Assembly: GCF_016772315.1 (NCBI RefSeq)
Contig: NZ_CP053482.1
Span: 1,612,001-1,676,000 of the forward strand
DNA from: Thiothrix subterranea
GTDB taxonomy: Bacteria; Pseudomonadota; Gammaproteobacteria; Thiotrichales; Thiotrichaceae
Reading direction: 5' to 3'
Length of the DNA: 64,000 nt
Part shown: piece after piece, positions 35,229-44,102 of the stretch
Numbering within the stretch: the stretch's first letter is position 1
Layout of the letters: every line of letters starts with the position of its first letter
Notes under the pieces: model-generated
Databases searched by the model: none
What the model saw: the letters and a program-made list of their open reading frames with translations, nothing else
What the model was told of the DNA's origin: nothing
Program-made: the position numbers and the translations under genes

Positions 35229-35513
35229 ATGCAGTTTGAGTGGGACGATGCCAAGGATGCCAGCAACCAACGCAAACACGGCATCAATTTTGACCTTGCC
35301 AGCTTGGTATTTTTTGACCCACTGCGAATCGAACGCTACGACGGGCGCGAACAATACAATGAGGATAGGTGGATAACCATTGGGCTAGTCAACCCTGCGT
35401 TGCTATATGTGGTCTACACCCTGCGCGGTCAGGACGATGAAATCATCCGGTTAATTTCAGCGAGAAAAGCCAATGAAAGCGAAACACGAGCGTACCATCA
35501 AGCGAACAGTTGA
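35229..35513 (+). CDS. brnT: BrnT-family RNase toxin
   Basis: The 94-residue protein is a type II toxin that cleaves RNA and arrests translation. The family pattern is clear: FEWDDAKDASNQRKHGINF, LVFFDPLRIERYDGREQYNEDRW, VVYTLRGQDDEIIRLISARKA. The ATG at 35229 is chosen because AGGAG lies 7 nt upstream and MQFEWD is the family start; an upstream in-frame ATG at 35088 would add an unrelated 47 residues. The toxin gene precedes and overlaps its antitoxin gene, the usual brnTA order. Confidence 0.93.
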   Translation: MQFEWDDAKDASNQRKHGINFDLASLVFFDPLRIERYDGREQYNEDRWITIGLVNPALLYVVYTLRGQDDEIIRLISARKANESETRAYHQANS

Positions 35514-35808
35514 CCCTGCTAATCTGCCAGTATTGTCTGTCGAACAACAGCAAATGCTGGCAACCTTGGCAGCCAAACCCGATGCCGCGATTGATTACAG
35601 CGATGCACCACCCGCAGCACCCGGAGCAGAATGGTATCGTGCAGCATTAAACCCGTTATACCGCCCCAACAAACAAACCACCACCGTCAGATTGGATGCC
35701 GATATTTTGGCATGGCTCAAATCCAAAGGAAGCGGCTACCAAACGCGCTTGAATGCGATTTTGCGTGAATCCATGCTGCAAGAGCTGAAACAACAAGCAC
35801 CAAAGTAA
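35473..35808 (+). CDS. brnA: BrnA-family antitoxin
   Basis: The 111-residue partner of BrnT has an N-terminal toxin-binding region and a C-terminal ribbon-helix-helix (KQTTTVRLDADILAWLKSKG, YQTRLNAILRESM) that binds and represses the operon promoter. It overlaps brnT by 41 bp. The upstream part contains the acidic linker typical of BrnA. Confidence 0.92.
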   Translation: MKAKHERTIKRTVDPANLPVLSVEQQQMLATLAAKPDAAIDYSDAPPAAPGAEWYRAALNPLYRPNKQTTTVRLDADILAWLKSKGSGYQTRLNAILRESMLQELKQQAPK

Positions 35809-35907
35809 CCCCATCTTCATCTGGAAATAGTCGCCCTTTGCCATTCGCAGGACTACACTAATACGTAATACCAACAACAAATCCACCGCATCTGCAAGGA
35901 GCTATTC

Positions 35908-36783
35908 ATGACTGAATTTGCCATCGCTATCCTAATCTTCATCGCCGCGCTCATCTTCATGGGCGTTAAAATGGTACCGCAAGGTTACAACTACACCGTC
36001 GAGCGCTTTGGGCGTTATGTCACCACCATGCAACCCGGTCTGGGCTTACTCATTCCGATGATCTACCGCGTCGGGCGCAAAGTGAACATGATGGAGCAGG
36101 TGCTCGACATCCTCCCCCAACAAGTCATTACCGCCGACAATGCCAACGTCAACATTGACGGCGTGGTGTTCTACCAAGTGTTTGACCCCGCGAAAGCGTC
36201 GTATGAAGTGTCGAACCTGCAACACGCGATTTTAAACCTGATCATGACCAACTTGCGTTCGGTGTGCGGCGGTTTAGAGCTTGACCACCTGCTAAGCAAG
36301 CGTGATGAAATCGGCATCCGGGTGCTCACCATTGTGGACGAAGCCACCAACGCTTGGGGTGTCAAAGTGCTGCGCGTCGAAATCAAAGACATCGAGCCGC
36401 CCGCCGAACTGGTACGCGCCATGAACCTGCAAATGACCGCCGAACGCCAAAAACGCGCCCAAATCACCGAGTCCGAAGGCAAAAAGCAAGCGCAAATCCT
36501 CGAAGCCGAAGGCATGAAAACTGCCGCCTTCCTGCGTGCCGAAGCCCGTGAACGCGAAGCACTTGCCGAAGCGAAAGCCACCCAAATGGTGTCCAAAGCC
36601 GTGGCAGAGGGTGATGTGCAAGCCCTCAATTACTTCGTCGCGCAAAAATACGTCGAAGCGCTGGGCAAATTTGCCGATTCCAACCAGCAAAAAACCATTT
36701 TCATGCCGCTGGATACCAGTGGTTTGATGGGTTCCATCGGCAGCATCAATGAACTCTGGAAAGCGATGAAGGATAAAACCTGA
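35908..36783 (+). CDS. SPFH/Band 7 protein (paraslipin, QmcA-like)
   Basis: The 291-residue protein has one N-terminal membrane segment (FAIAILIFIAALIFMGVKMV), an SPFH domain (PQGYNYTVERFGRYVTTMQPG, NVNIDGVVFYQV, LRSVCGGLELDHLLSKRDEI) and a long Ala/Glu/Lys coiled coil with RAQITESEGKKQAQILEAEG. Such scaffolds form rings at the inner membrane and guide proteases. The stop overlaps the NfeD-like start by one base, a classic stomatin-NfeD operon. AAGGAG precedes the ATG. Confidence 0.92.
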   Translation: MTEFAIAILIFIAALIFMGVKMVPQGYNYTVERFGRYVTTMQPGLGLLIPMIYRVGRKVNMMEQVLDILPQQVITADNANVNIDGVVFYQVFDPAKASYEVSNLQHAILNLIMTNLRSVCGGLELDHLLSKRDEIGIRVLTIVDEATNAWGVKVLRVEIKDIEPPAELVRAMNLQMTAERQKRAQITESEGKKQAQILEAEGMKTAAFLRAEAREREALAEAKATQMVSKAVAEGDVQALNYFVAQKYVEALGKFADSNQQKTIFMPLDTSGLMGSIGSINELWKAMKDKT

Positions 36784-37226
36784 TGGAGACACTAGCACTG
36801 GAATTCTGGCATTGGCTGATTTTCGGCGTGTTGCTCATGGCGCTGGAAATCTTCATTCCCGCGATGCTGGTCATGTGGTTCGGATTTGGCGCAATCGTCG
36901 CCGGTATCGCCCTGTGGCTAATCCCCTCATTGCCGCTGAGTGGGCAAATCCTGATTTTCGCGCTGGTGTCGCTGGTAAGCGTATTTGGTTGGCGTAAATC
37001 GCGCTTCAGTGAAGCGAATATTCATTCCGACACGCCCGATCTCAATAACCGTTTGCACAGTCACCTCGGCAAGGAATACACCCTGACCGAGGCGATTATC
37101 AACGGACGCGGCACGATGCGCGTGGGCGACACTGCTTGGCGGGTGCGCGGTGACGATCTGCCTTCCGGCACACGGGTACGTGTTACCGGCGTAGACGGGG
37201 TGATTTTTATCGTGAAAAAAGCCTAA
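36783..37226 (+). CDS. NfeD-like membrane protein
   Basis: The 147-residue protein has two to three N-terminal membrane segments (WLIFGVLLMALEIFIPAMLV and following) and a C-terminal OB-fold (about 85-147, GRGTMRVGDTAWRVRGDDLP and GTRVRVTGVDGVIFIV). NfeD-like proteins partner with SPFH proteins. TGATG overlap with the upstream gene shows coupling. The last four bases overlap the convergent aminotransferase gene. Confidence 0.9.
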   Translation: METLALEFWHWLIFGVLLMALEIFIPAMLVMWFGFGAIVAGIALWLIPSLPLSGQILIFALVSLVSVFGWRKSRFSEANIHSDTPDLNNRLHSHLGKEYTLTEAIINGRGTMRVGDTAWRVRGDDLPSGTRVRVTGVDGVIFIVKKA

Positions 37227-38425
37227 CCTTCGCCCGACAATACCCGTTCCATTTCTGCCATCCCCGCTGGCAAGTCCAATTCCGCTCCCGCTGCCCGCAT
37301 ACTCGAACCGAGTGCGTGCAAGGTGCGGAACAGGTTGTAAGCGCGGCTTTGTTCGCCCATTTGCCCGATACGCAAGATATTCAGCCCAAACGCGCCGGAA
37401 ATTTCCACTTTATGCACTTTCGACATGTGTGCACGGACGACATCGGCAGACACATGATCGGGTACGACAATCCCCACGACCGAATTCAAGCGGTGCTGCT
37501 TTTCGATCAAAAGCTGCAAACCCATGGTTTCGATACCCGCTTGCAAGGCTTCGGAACAGCGTAAATGGCGCTCAAAACGTTGCGGCAAGGTTTCCTCACA
37601 TACCAAGCGCAACGCTTCGTGCAAGGCGAGGATGCCGGAAACTGGCGCGGTGTAATGGTAGGATTTTTGATTCCAGAATTTATCCGCCAATTGCGCATCC
37701 AAACACCAGTGGAATGGCAACTCTTTGCGCGGCGCAATCTTTTTCGCCCAAGCGGATTCGGAAAAGGCCAGCAAGGACACGCCCGGAATCGACGACAAGC
37801 CCTTTTGCCCGCCGGTAATAATCGCATCTACCTGCCAGCTATCCATTGCCAATGGCATGGTGCTGAGGGTGCACACCGCATCGACAATCACCAAACAGCC
37901 GTAGCGTTTGGCAAGCTTGGCGATTTGGTTAAGGTTTTTGTTGCACACGGTGTTAGATGTTTCGCCTTGCACTAGGGTGACAACATCAAATTGCCCTTGC
38001 TGCAACGCACGCTCGACCAAAGCCACATCCGCACCTTCGTTGTGGACAGCTTCCAAAATGGTCGGCTCTCCCCGTACCCGCCGCACCATTTCTGCCATGC
38101 GTTGGCTGAAATAACCATTGGTAATGCACAGCACCCGTGAACCGGGTGTCACCAGATTGGCAACCGCCATTTCCATCGCGGCGGAACCGGGGCCACTGAC
38201 TGCCATCACATGGCTGGATTCGGTTTGAAACACATAGCGCCCCATGTCCTTGACCTGCTCAATCACGCGGCTCATGGTTTCGCCCAAGTGATTAATAACA
38301 ATGGAATTGGCTGCTGCGACTTTTTGCGGGATCGGCACAGGCCCCGCGCCCATCATTAATAACGGCTCATCGGGCAGAATGTGTTCCAGTGGCACAATAC
38401 TGGGCGGGGGGAGTAATTCAATCAT
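37223..38425 (-). CDS. Class V aminotransferase (alanine-glyoxylate/serine-pyruvate type)
   Basis: The 400-residue PLP enzyme has the AGXT-type layout: GAGPVPIPQKVAAAN near the start, the cofactor-binding SGPGSAAMEMAVANL, VDAVCTLSTMPLAMD with the Asp near the PLP ring, and the Schiff-base lysine in ITGGQKGLSSIPG. Likely reactions are glyoxylate or hydroxypyruvate transamination linked to photorespiration-like salvage, in line with an autotroph; the exact substrate is not shown. The ATG at 38425 is chosen because AAGGA lies upstream. Confidence 0.87.
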   Translation of the reverse strand: MIELLPPPSIVPLEHILPDEPLLMMGAGPVPIPQKVAAANSIVINHLGETMSRVIEQVKDMGRYVFQTESSHVMAVSGPGSAAMEMAVANLVTPGSRVLCITNGYFSQRMAEMVRRVRGEPTILEAVHNEGADVALVERALQQGQFDVVTLVQGETSNTVCNKNLNQIAKLAKRYGCLVIVDAVCTLSTMPLAMDSWQVDAIITGGQKGLSSIPGVSLLAFSESAWAKKIAPRKELPFHWCLDAQLADKFWNQKSYHYTAPVSGILALHEALRLVCEETLPQRFERHLRCSEALQAGIETMGLQLLIEKQHRLNSVVGIVVPDHVSADVVRAHMSKVHKVEISGAFGLNILRIGQMGEQSRAYNLFRTLHALGSSMRAAGAELDLPAGMAEMERVLSGEG

Positions 38426-38567
38426 GGCAATGCTGTCCTTCAAAATACGTGGAACGATTTTACGCGGATTCGCCTGAACTGTAACGGTATTGTCATGTAA
38501 TAACCGGCAGACGGCGCAGTAACGACTATAATTGCAGTAACGTTAGCGGGCTTGCGGGGAATAAACG

Positions 38568-39488
38568 GTGTTAACCACAAAATCACTTAAGTTTTTAAGT
38601 CGTATTGGCTTATTACTCATCATCGGTTACTGGCTGATGTCGTGCGGGAAACTGTCAGAGCAAGCCCCCGCTCCCACCACAGAACAAACACAAACCATGG
38701 CGAGTGAAGAGCCTATTGCCTATTCGATGCAAGAAGAGCCAACCTTGATCATCGGCGGTGAACCCGCGTCGGATGATACTGCGGCAATGGCATCTGCTGC
38801 CACGATGGATAGCTCTCCAGAACCTGAATTCGGCAACATTTTATTCAACCCGCCCACGCACATGATTCGGGACAAAACCGAGCGTATCGAAGTGCGCATT
38901 AGCCGCGATGCGATTGATGCCAGCGGCTTGATCGGCACTGGCGACGTAATCAAAGACACTGTACGGGTCAGTGAACGGATGTCGGTATCGCTATACGGCG
39001 ACAAATTTAACGTCATACCCATTACGGATGAACAGCAATTGCTGGAAGCCAGCGGCTACACCGAGTGGTCATTTGACGTGACCCCTTTACAAGCCGCTAA
39101 AGATCAGCGTTTAACCCTAAAAGTCAGCATTCACTTTGACTCTGGCCTGAAAAACAAGCTGGTGTATTCACAACCGATCACCATTGATGTGGATGGCAAA
39201 AGCGCCGTGCTCAAAGGGTTAACAGAAAATTGGCAGTTGCTGGTGCTACTGCTGTTTGCGGCAATCGTAGCGTTTTTTGTGGTAAGGGCGTTACGGGGTG
39301 GTAAAAAGTCATACAAGCGTTCGGGGATGAAGCCGTTTTCATCAGTTATCGGCGTGACGATAGCAGCGGTTATACCTTGGCGATTTACGAGCAACTCAAG
39401 CGGGCGTTGGGCGATAACGCAGTGTTTATGGATGTGGATGATATTCCGCATGGGGAAGATTTTGTCGTACACCTCGACAAAGTGCTAA
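38568..39488 (+). CDS. Lipoprotein/beta-domain part of a frameshifted TIR protein
   Basis: The frame starts with a lipoprotein-like signal (LLLIIGYWLMSC), then a low-complexity acidic linker, a beta-sandwich-like domain (about 85-215, with NPPTHMIRDKTERIEVRISR and SGYTEWSFDVTPLQ) of a kind that also occurs in TIR- and caspase-linked conflict proteins, and a membrane helix (QLLVLLLFAAIVAFFVVRAL, about 223-242). After RGGKK the frame runs into 60 residues without family likeness. A -1 shift at the A5 run (39303-39307) joins it to the TIR domain. A TATAAT at 38527-38532 is a likely -10 element. Confidence 0.78.
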   Translation: MLTTKSLKFLSRIGLLLIIGYWLMSCGKLSEQAPAPTTEQTQTMASEEPIAYSMQEEPTLIIGGEPASDDTAAMASAATMDSSPEPEFGNILFNPPTHMIRDKTERIEVRISRDAIDASGLIGTGDVIKDTVRVSERMSVSLYGDKFNVIPITDEQQLLEASGYTEWSFDVTPLQAAKDQRLTLKVSIHFDSGLKNKLVYSQPITIDVDGKSAVLKGLTENWQLLVLLLFAAIVAFFVVRALRGGKKSYKRSGMKPFSSVIGVTIAAVIPWRFTSNSSGRWAITQCLWMWMIFRMGKILSYTSTKC

Positions 39489-39778
39489 CCAAAGCCAATA
39501 CCGTGTTAGTGATGATTGGGGAGCAATGGCTAAACGCCGCCAATGCCAATGGACGACGCTTGGATGACCCCAACGATTTTGTGCGCATGGAAATCGCCAA
39601 AGCCTTGCAGCGCAACATTCGCGTGATTCCTGTCTTATTAAAAAATGCACAAATGCCCACCGCCGCCGCATTGCCGGAAACCCTGCAAACGCTGTCACGC
39701 AAAAACGGCATCCGCATTTACGATGATCAATTTGAAGCCAGCATACAACGCCTGCTGGACGCTATTGCCACACAATAG
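39305..39778 (+). pseudogene. TIR domain portion in the -1 frame
   Basis: In the -1 frame after the A5 run the sequence reads KVIQAFGDEAVFISYRRDDS and continues with NAVFMDVDDIPHGEDFVVHL, LVMIGEQWLNAA, LDDPNDFVRMEIAKALQ and IRVIPVLLKNAQMP, a complete bacterial TIR domain of about 155 residues; the Glu in RMEIAKAL is the likely NADase catalytic residue. No ATG, GTG or TTG precedes the first TIR strand in this frame after the stop at 39302-39304, so the domain can only be made whole by a frameshift from the upstream frame. Either it is a programmed shift, a recent mutation or a sequencing error. Confidence 0.75.
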
Positions 39779-39904
39779 GGCTGGCTGTCGTGGCTAATTT
39801 CACCTTTTACCGCCGCAAAACTTTACTTTCACCCCGCTTACAAGCATAAAATGCCGCCTTGTGACTAATCGAAACACGGGCAGCGTTGCTTGGAAGCATA
39901 AGAA

Positions 39905-42388
39905 ATGAGCGAAAATCTAGTAATTGTCGAATCTCCTGCGAAGGGGAAAACCATCCAAAAGTACTTGGGTAACGGGTTTGAAGTACTCGCCTCTTACGGG
40001 CATGTGCGTGATTTGATCCCCAAGGAAGGCGCAGTCGACCCCGACAACGGCTACGCGATGCGTTATGAAATCATCGACCGCAACCAAAAGCACGTCGATG
40101 CGATTGCGCGGGCGCTCAAAAAAGCCGACAACCTTTATCTCGCGACTGACCCGGATCGCGAAGGCGAAGCCATCTCTTGGCACTTATACGAATTATTGAA
40201 CGAACGCGGCGCACTCAAGGGCAAAAACGTGCAGCGCGTGGTCTTCCACGAAATCACCAAACGCGCCGTGCAAGAAGCCATTGCCAACCCGCGTGACCTC
40301 GCCTACGACTTGGTGGATGCGCAGCAAGCCCGCCGCGCCTTGGATTATCTGGTCGGTTTCAACCTCTCCCCGTTGCTGTGGCGCAAAATCAAACCCAGCC
40401 TGTCCGCCGGACGGGTGCAAAGCCCCGCCTTGCGTCTGATTGTGGAACGGGAAGACGAAATCGAACGCTTCATCCGCCAAGAATACTGGACGATGACCGC
40501 GCAAAATGCCAAGAACGGGCAAGCCTTCAATGCCCGTTTGCACACGCTGGATAATCACAAACTCGACCAATTCGACATTAATAATGAAGCGCAAGCAACC
40601 GAAGTGCGTGAGCATTTATTGCAAGCCGCTAATGGCAAACTCCTCGTCAGCAAAGTCGAGAAAAAACAGCGCAAGCGTTACCCCGCGCCGCCTTTCACCA
40701 CGTCTACCTTGCAGCAAGAAGCAGTACGCAAACTCAAGTTTTCCACCCAACGCGCCATGCGGGTTGCCCAGCAATTGTACGAAGGCATTGATTTGGGCAG
40801 CGGCCCGGTGGGTTTAATCACCTACATGCGTACCGACTCGGTAACGCTGGCAAACGAAGCCATTGGCGAATTGCGCGGTTTGATCGAACAACGTTACGGA
40901 CAAGATAAATTGCCGGAAACGCCGAATTTCTACAAAACCAAATCCAAAAACGCGCAAGAAGCGCACGAAGCGGTACGCCCGACCTCGGCATACCGCACCC
41001 CGGAACAGGTCAAAAGCCACCTCAATGAAGAACAGTTCAAGCTGTACGAATTGATCTGGAAACGCACGGTTGCCTGCCAAATGATCTACGCCACGCTGGA
41101 TACGGTGTCGGCGGATTTGACCGCCGCCGCAGGCAGTTTTTTCCGTGCGTCCGGCTCTACCATCCGCGATGCCGGTTTCTTGCTGGTGTATGAGGAAGGC
41201 TTGGATGACCGTGCCAGCGAAAAGGAAAACCCGCTGCCACCGTTGGAAGAAGGCGAAAGCGTCACCCTCAATGACATTGCCGCCGAACAACATTTCACCG
41301 AACCGCCACCGCGCTACTCGGAAGCCTCTTTGGTCAAAGTCTTGGAAGAATATGGCATTGGGCGACCATCCACCTATGCCAGCATTATTTCGACCCTGTT
41401 GGCGCGTGAATACGTCGAGCTGGAAAGCCGCCGTTTCACCCCGACCGATATTGGGCGCATTGTAATCAGGTTTTTGACGGAGCATTTCACCCAATACGTG
41501 GACTACGATTTCACCGCCAACCTTGAAAACGAGCTGGATGAAATTTCACGCGGTGAAAAAGCTTGGGTTCCGGTGATGGATGCTTTCTGGCAACCGTTCC
41601 ACACGCTGGTTGACGAAAAAATGGAAAGCGTCAACCGCAGCGACGTGCTGCAATCGCGTGAAATCGGCATTGACCCCGCCACTGGCAGACCCGTGTCGGT
41701 GCGTTTAGGGCGCTTTGGGCCGATGGTGCAAATTGGCACCAAAGACGATGAAGAAAAGCCGGTCTTCGCGGGCTTACGCCCCGGCATGAAGCTGGATACA
41801 GTCACGCTCGAAGAAGCGCTGGAACTCTTCAAACTACCCCGCCAATTAGGCGACACCGAAGACGGCAAAGCCATCAGCACCAATGTCGGGCGCTTCGGGG
41901 CTTACGTCAAATACGGCGACCAATTCGCCTCGCTGAAAAAGGAAGACGACCCGCACACCATTACCTTGGAGCGGGCGTTGGAGCTGATTGCCGAGAAAAA
42001 AATCAAGGATGCGGAAAAGATTCTGGTGGATTTCGGCAATGGGGTGCAAATCCTCAAAGGCCGCTGGGGGCCGTACATCAACAAAGTCATCAAGCGCGTC
42101 AAAGTGCAAGCACGTCTGCCCAAAGACCGTGAACCGGATAGCATGACCTTGGAAGAATGCGAAGCCTTGATTGCGGTCGTTGCCGAAGCCAAAACTGCCA
42201 AGAAAGGTGCGAAGAAAGCCGCCGCTACGCCCGCCGCAGAATCGGCAGAACAGCCAGCCGCCGATGCCCCGGCAAAACCGGCGAAAGCCAAAGCCGCGCC
42301 GAAAAAAGCCGCCGCAGCCAAAAAGCCCGCCGCGAAGAAACCGACGGCAAGCAAAAAAGCGCCTAGCCCGAAAAAATCAGCGAGCTAA
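39905..42388 (+). CDS. topA: DNA topoisomerase I
   Basis: The 827-residue type IA topoisomerase relaxes negative supercoils. The Toprim domain is at the N-terminus (VIVESPAKGKTIQKYL, LATDPDREGEAISWHLYE); the active-site tyrosine is Tyr 307 in GLITYMRTDS; IGRPSTYASIISTL follows. The C-terminal part has Topo_C repeats (RPVSVRLGRFGPMVQIG, NVGRFGAYVKYG, LKGRWGPYINKV) rather than the four-cysteine zinc ribbons of E. coli TopA, and ends in a Lys/Ala/Pro tail of about 60 residues resembling histone H1. Confidence 0.96.
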   Translation: MSENLVIVESPAKGKTIQKYLGNGFEVLASYGHVRDLIPKEGAVDPDNGYAMRYEIIDRNQKHVDAIARALKKADNLYLATDPDREGEAISWHLYELLNERGALKGKNVQRVVFHEITKRAVQEAIANPRDLAYDLVDAQQARRALDYLVGFNLSPLLWRKIKPSLSAGRVQSPALRLIVEREDEIERFIRQEYWTMTAQNAKNGQAFNARLHTLDNHKLDQFDINNEAQATEVREHLLQAANGKLLVSKVEKKQRKRYPAPPFTTSTLQQEAVRKLKFSTQRAMRVAQQLYEGIDLGSGPVGLITYMRTDSVTLANEAIGELRGLIEQRYGQDKLPETPNFYKTKSKNAQEAHEAVRPTSAYRTPEQVKSHLNEEQFKLYELIWKRTVACQMIYATLDTVSADLTAAAGSFFRASGSTIRDAGFLLVYEEGLDDRASEKENPLPPLEEGESVTLNDIAAEQHFTEPPPRYSEASLVKVLEEYGIGRPSTYASIISTLLAREYVELESRRFTPTDIGRIVIRFLTEHFTQYVDYDFTANLENELDEISRGEKAWVPVMDAFWQPFHTLVDEKMESVNRSDVLQSREIGIDPATGRPVSVRLGRFGPMVQIGTKDDEEKPVFAGLRPGMKLDTVTLEEALELFKLPRQLGDTEDGKAISTNVGRFGAYVKYGDQFASLKKEDDPHTITLERALELIAEKKIKDAEKILVDFGNGVQILKGRWGPYINKVIKRVKVQARLPKDREPDSMTLEECEALIAVVAEAKTAKKGAKKAAATPAAESAEQPAADAPAKPAKAKAAPKKAAAAKKPAAKKPTASKKAPSPKKSAS

Positions 42389-42391
42389 CGC

Positions 42392-42949
42392 ATGTTGACC
42401 CGCGATTCATCCGTTGCCCTTCACGCCGTCCAATCCGGCGGCGTGATTGCTTACCCCACCGAAGCTGTCTTCGGTCTCGGCTGCAACCCCGCTGATCTAG
42501 TCGCCGTGCAACGCATCCTCACCCTCAAGCAACGCGCCGCCGATAAAGGGTTAATCTTAATTGCCTCTGACCTGTCACAACTGGAGCCGTATCTGTTACC
42601 GCTGGATGCGACGTTGCAAGCCCGCATCCTCCCCACATGGCCGGGGGCAGTAACGTGGTTGTTGCCAGTGCGCCCAGAGGTTTCCCCACTGATACGCGGC
42701 AATCACGACACGCTGGCAGTACGCATTAGCGCCCACCCGATTTGCCGCGCCCTTTGCCAACAACTGGGCCACCCGCTGATTTCCACCAGCGCCAATTTGA
42801 GTGATCACCCCCCCGCCCGCAGCGCCGCTGAAGTACACCAGCAATTCGGTGCGCAATTGGATGCGATTGTGGATGCGCCCTTAGGCGATCAAGCGCAACC
42901 CACCGAAATCCGCCACGGGATTACCGGGGAAATTGTTCGCCCCGCCTGA
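42392..42949 (+). CDS. tsaC: Threonylcarbamoyl-AMP synthase TsaC (Sua5/YrdC)
   Basis: The 185-residue enzyme makes threonylcarbamoyl-AMP for the t6A37 modification of ANN-decoding tRNAs. YrdC motifs are GGVIAYPTEAVFGLGCNP, LKQRAADKGLILIASD, WPGAVTWLLP, TLAVRISAHP and STSANLSDHP. It begins 3 bp after topA, as in several gammaproteobacteria. Confidence 0.93.
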   Translation: MLTRDSSVALHAVQSGGVIAYPTEAVFGLGCNPADLVAVQRILTLKQRAADKGLILIASDLSQLEPYLLPLDATLQARILPTWPGAVTWLLPVRPEVSPLIRGNHDTLAVRISAHPICRALCQQLGHPLISTSANLSDHPPARSAAEVHQQFGAQLDAIVDAPLGDQAQPTEIRHGITGEIVRPA

Positions 42950-42968
42950 ACGGGGTAGCATCCGCCCC

Positions 42969-44102
42969 ATGAAAATTGAAATTCTCCCTAACCTCGATTC
43001 AGTGGCAGCCGACCAGTGGAATGCGCTGGTGCAGGACAATAACCCGTTTTTACGCCACGAATTTTTGGCAGCGCTGGAACACCACGGCTGTGTTGGCGAA
43101 GAATTTGGCTGGTTGCCACGCCATATTGTGGTTTACGAGGACGGTGTGTTGGTTGCCGCCATGCCCCTGTACGAAAAATACAATACGTATGGCGAATTTG
43201 TGTTTGATCATGCCTGGGCGCAAGCGTATGAGCGTGAGGGAATGAAATATTTCCCCAAATTGGTTTCCGCGATTCCCTACACGCCTGCCAGCGGGCAACG
43301 CTTATTGGTGCAAGTCGGGCGCGAGGCGGAACTGTTTCCCTATTTACTCTCGGCAGTGGCGCAAGTGGCAGAAGCCTTGCAATGCAGCAGTTTTCATTGC
43401 CTGTTTTCCCCCGCCGAGCAATTGGAATGGTTGGCAGAGCAAGGGCTAACCGTGCGGCACGATTGCCAGTTTCATTGGCGCAATGCGGATTACCACAGCT
43501 TTGACGATTTCCTCGCTGCCCTTACCTCGAAAAAGCGCAAAAACATTAAGCAGGAACGCCGTAAAGTGGTAGATGCCGGGGTTAATTTACGCCTGCTCGA
43601 TGGCACTACCGCAACGGCAGAGGATTGGGCGCGTTTCGCGTTTTTCTACCAACACACGTTTGAAAGCAAATGGGGCATTCCCACCCTAAACGTCGGTTTT
43701 TTCCGTGAAATGGCGGCGGCGTTGGGCGAACAAGTTTTCCTGATTTTAGCGGATAACCGTGAGGGCGAATGCATCGCTGGTTCGTTAATGTTTGCCAGTG
43801 CCACGCGCTTGTACGGGCGGCATTGGGGCTGCACCCAAGACATCGACAGCCTGCATTTTGAGGCGTGTTATTACCAAGGCATTGAATATTGTATCCGCCA
43901 GGGTTTGCAGGTATTTGAACCGGGAGCGCAGGGGGAACACAAGATTCCGCGTGGGTTTATCCCGACCCTGACCCGTTCGGCGCATTGGTTGCGGGAAGAG
44001 ACCTTCCGGCAAGCCGTGGCGCGTCATGCGGAGTATGAAAAAGGCAGTGTGGCGGACTACATGCGTTCCGCCAGTGAGCATCTGCCCTATCGCGAACCTT
44101 AG
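42969..44102 (+). CDS. GNAT/FemAB-like protein (PF04339, peptidogalycan family)
   Basis: The 377-residue protein has the layout of the large GNAT-like family PF04339: NPFLRHEFLAALEHHGCVG near the start, PLYEKYNTYGEFVFDHAWA, KRKNIKQERRKV in the middle and the terminal FEPGAQGEHKIPRGF. The double GNAT fold suggests acyl or aminoacyl transfer to an unknown acceptor. The ATG at 42969 is used since MKIEIL is the family start. Same direction as tsaC with 19 bp between. Confidence 0.85.
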   Translation: MKIEILPNLDSVAADQWNALVQDNNPFLRHEFLAALEHHGCVGEEFGWLPRHIVVYEDGVLVAAMPLYEKYNTYGEFVFDHAWAQAYEREGMKYFPKLVSAIPYTPASGQRLLVQVGREAELFPYLLSAVAQVAEALQCSSFHCLFSPAEQLEWLAEQGLTVRHDCQFHWRNADYHSFDDFLAALTSKKRKNIKQERRKVVDAGVNLRLLDGTTATAEDWARFAFFYQHTFESKWGIPTLNVGFFREMAAALGEQVFLILADNREGECIAGSLMFASATRLYGRHWGCTQDIDSLHFEACYYQGIEYCIRQGLQVFEPGAQGEHKIPRGFIPTLTRSAHWLREETFRQAVARHAEYEKGSVADYMRSASEHLPYREP

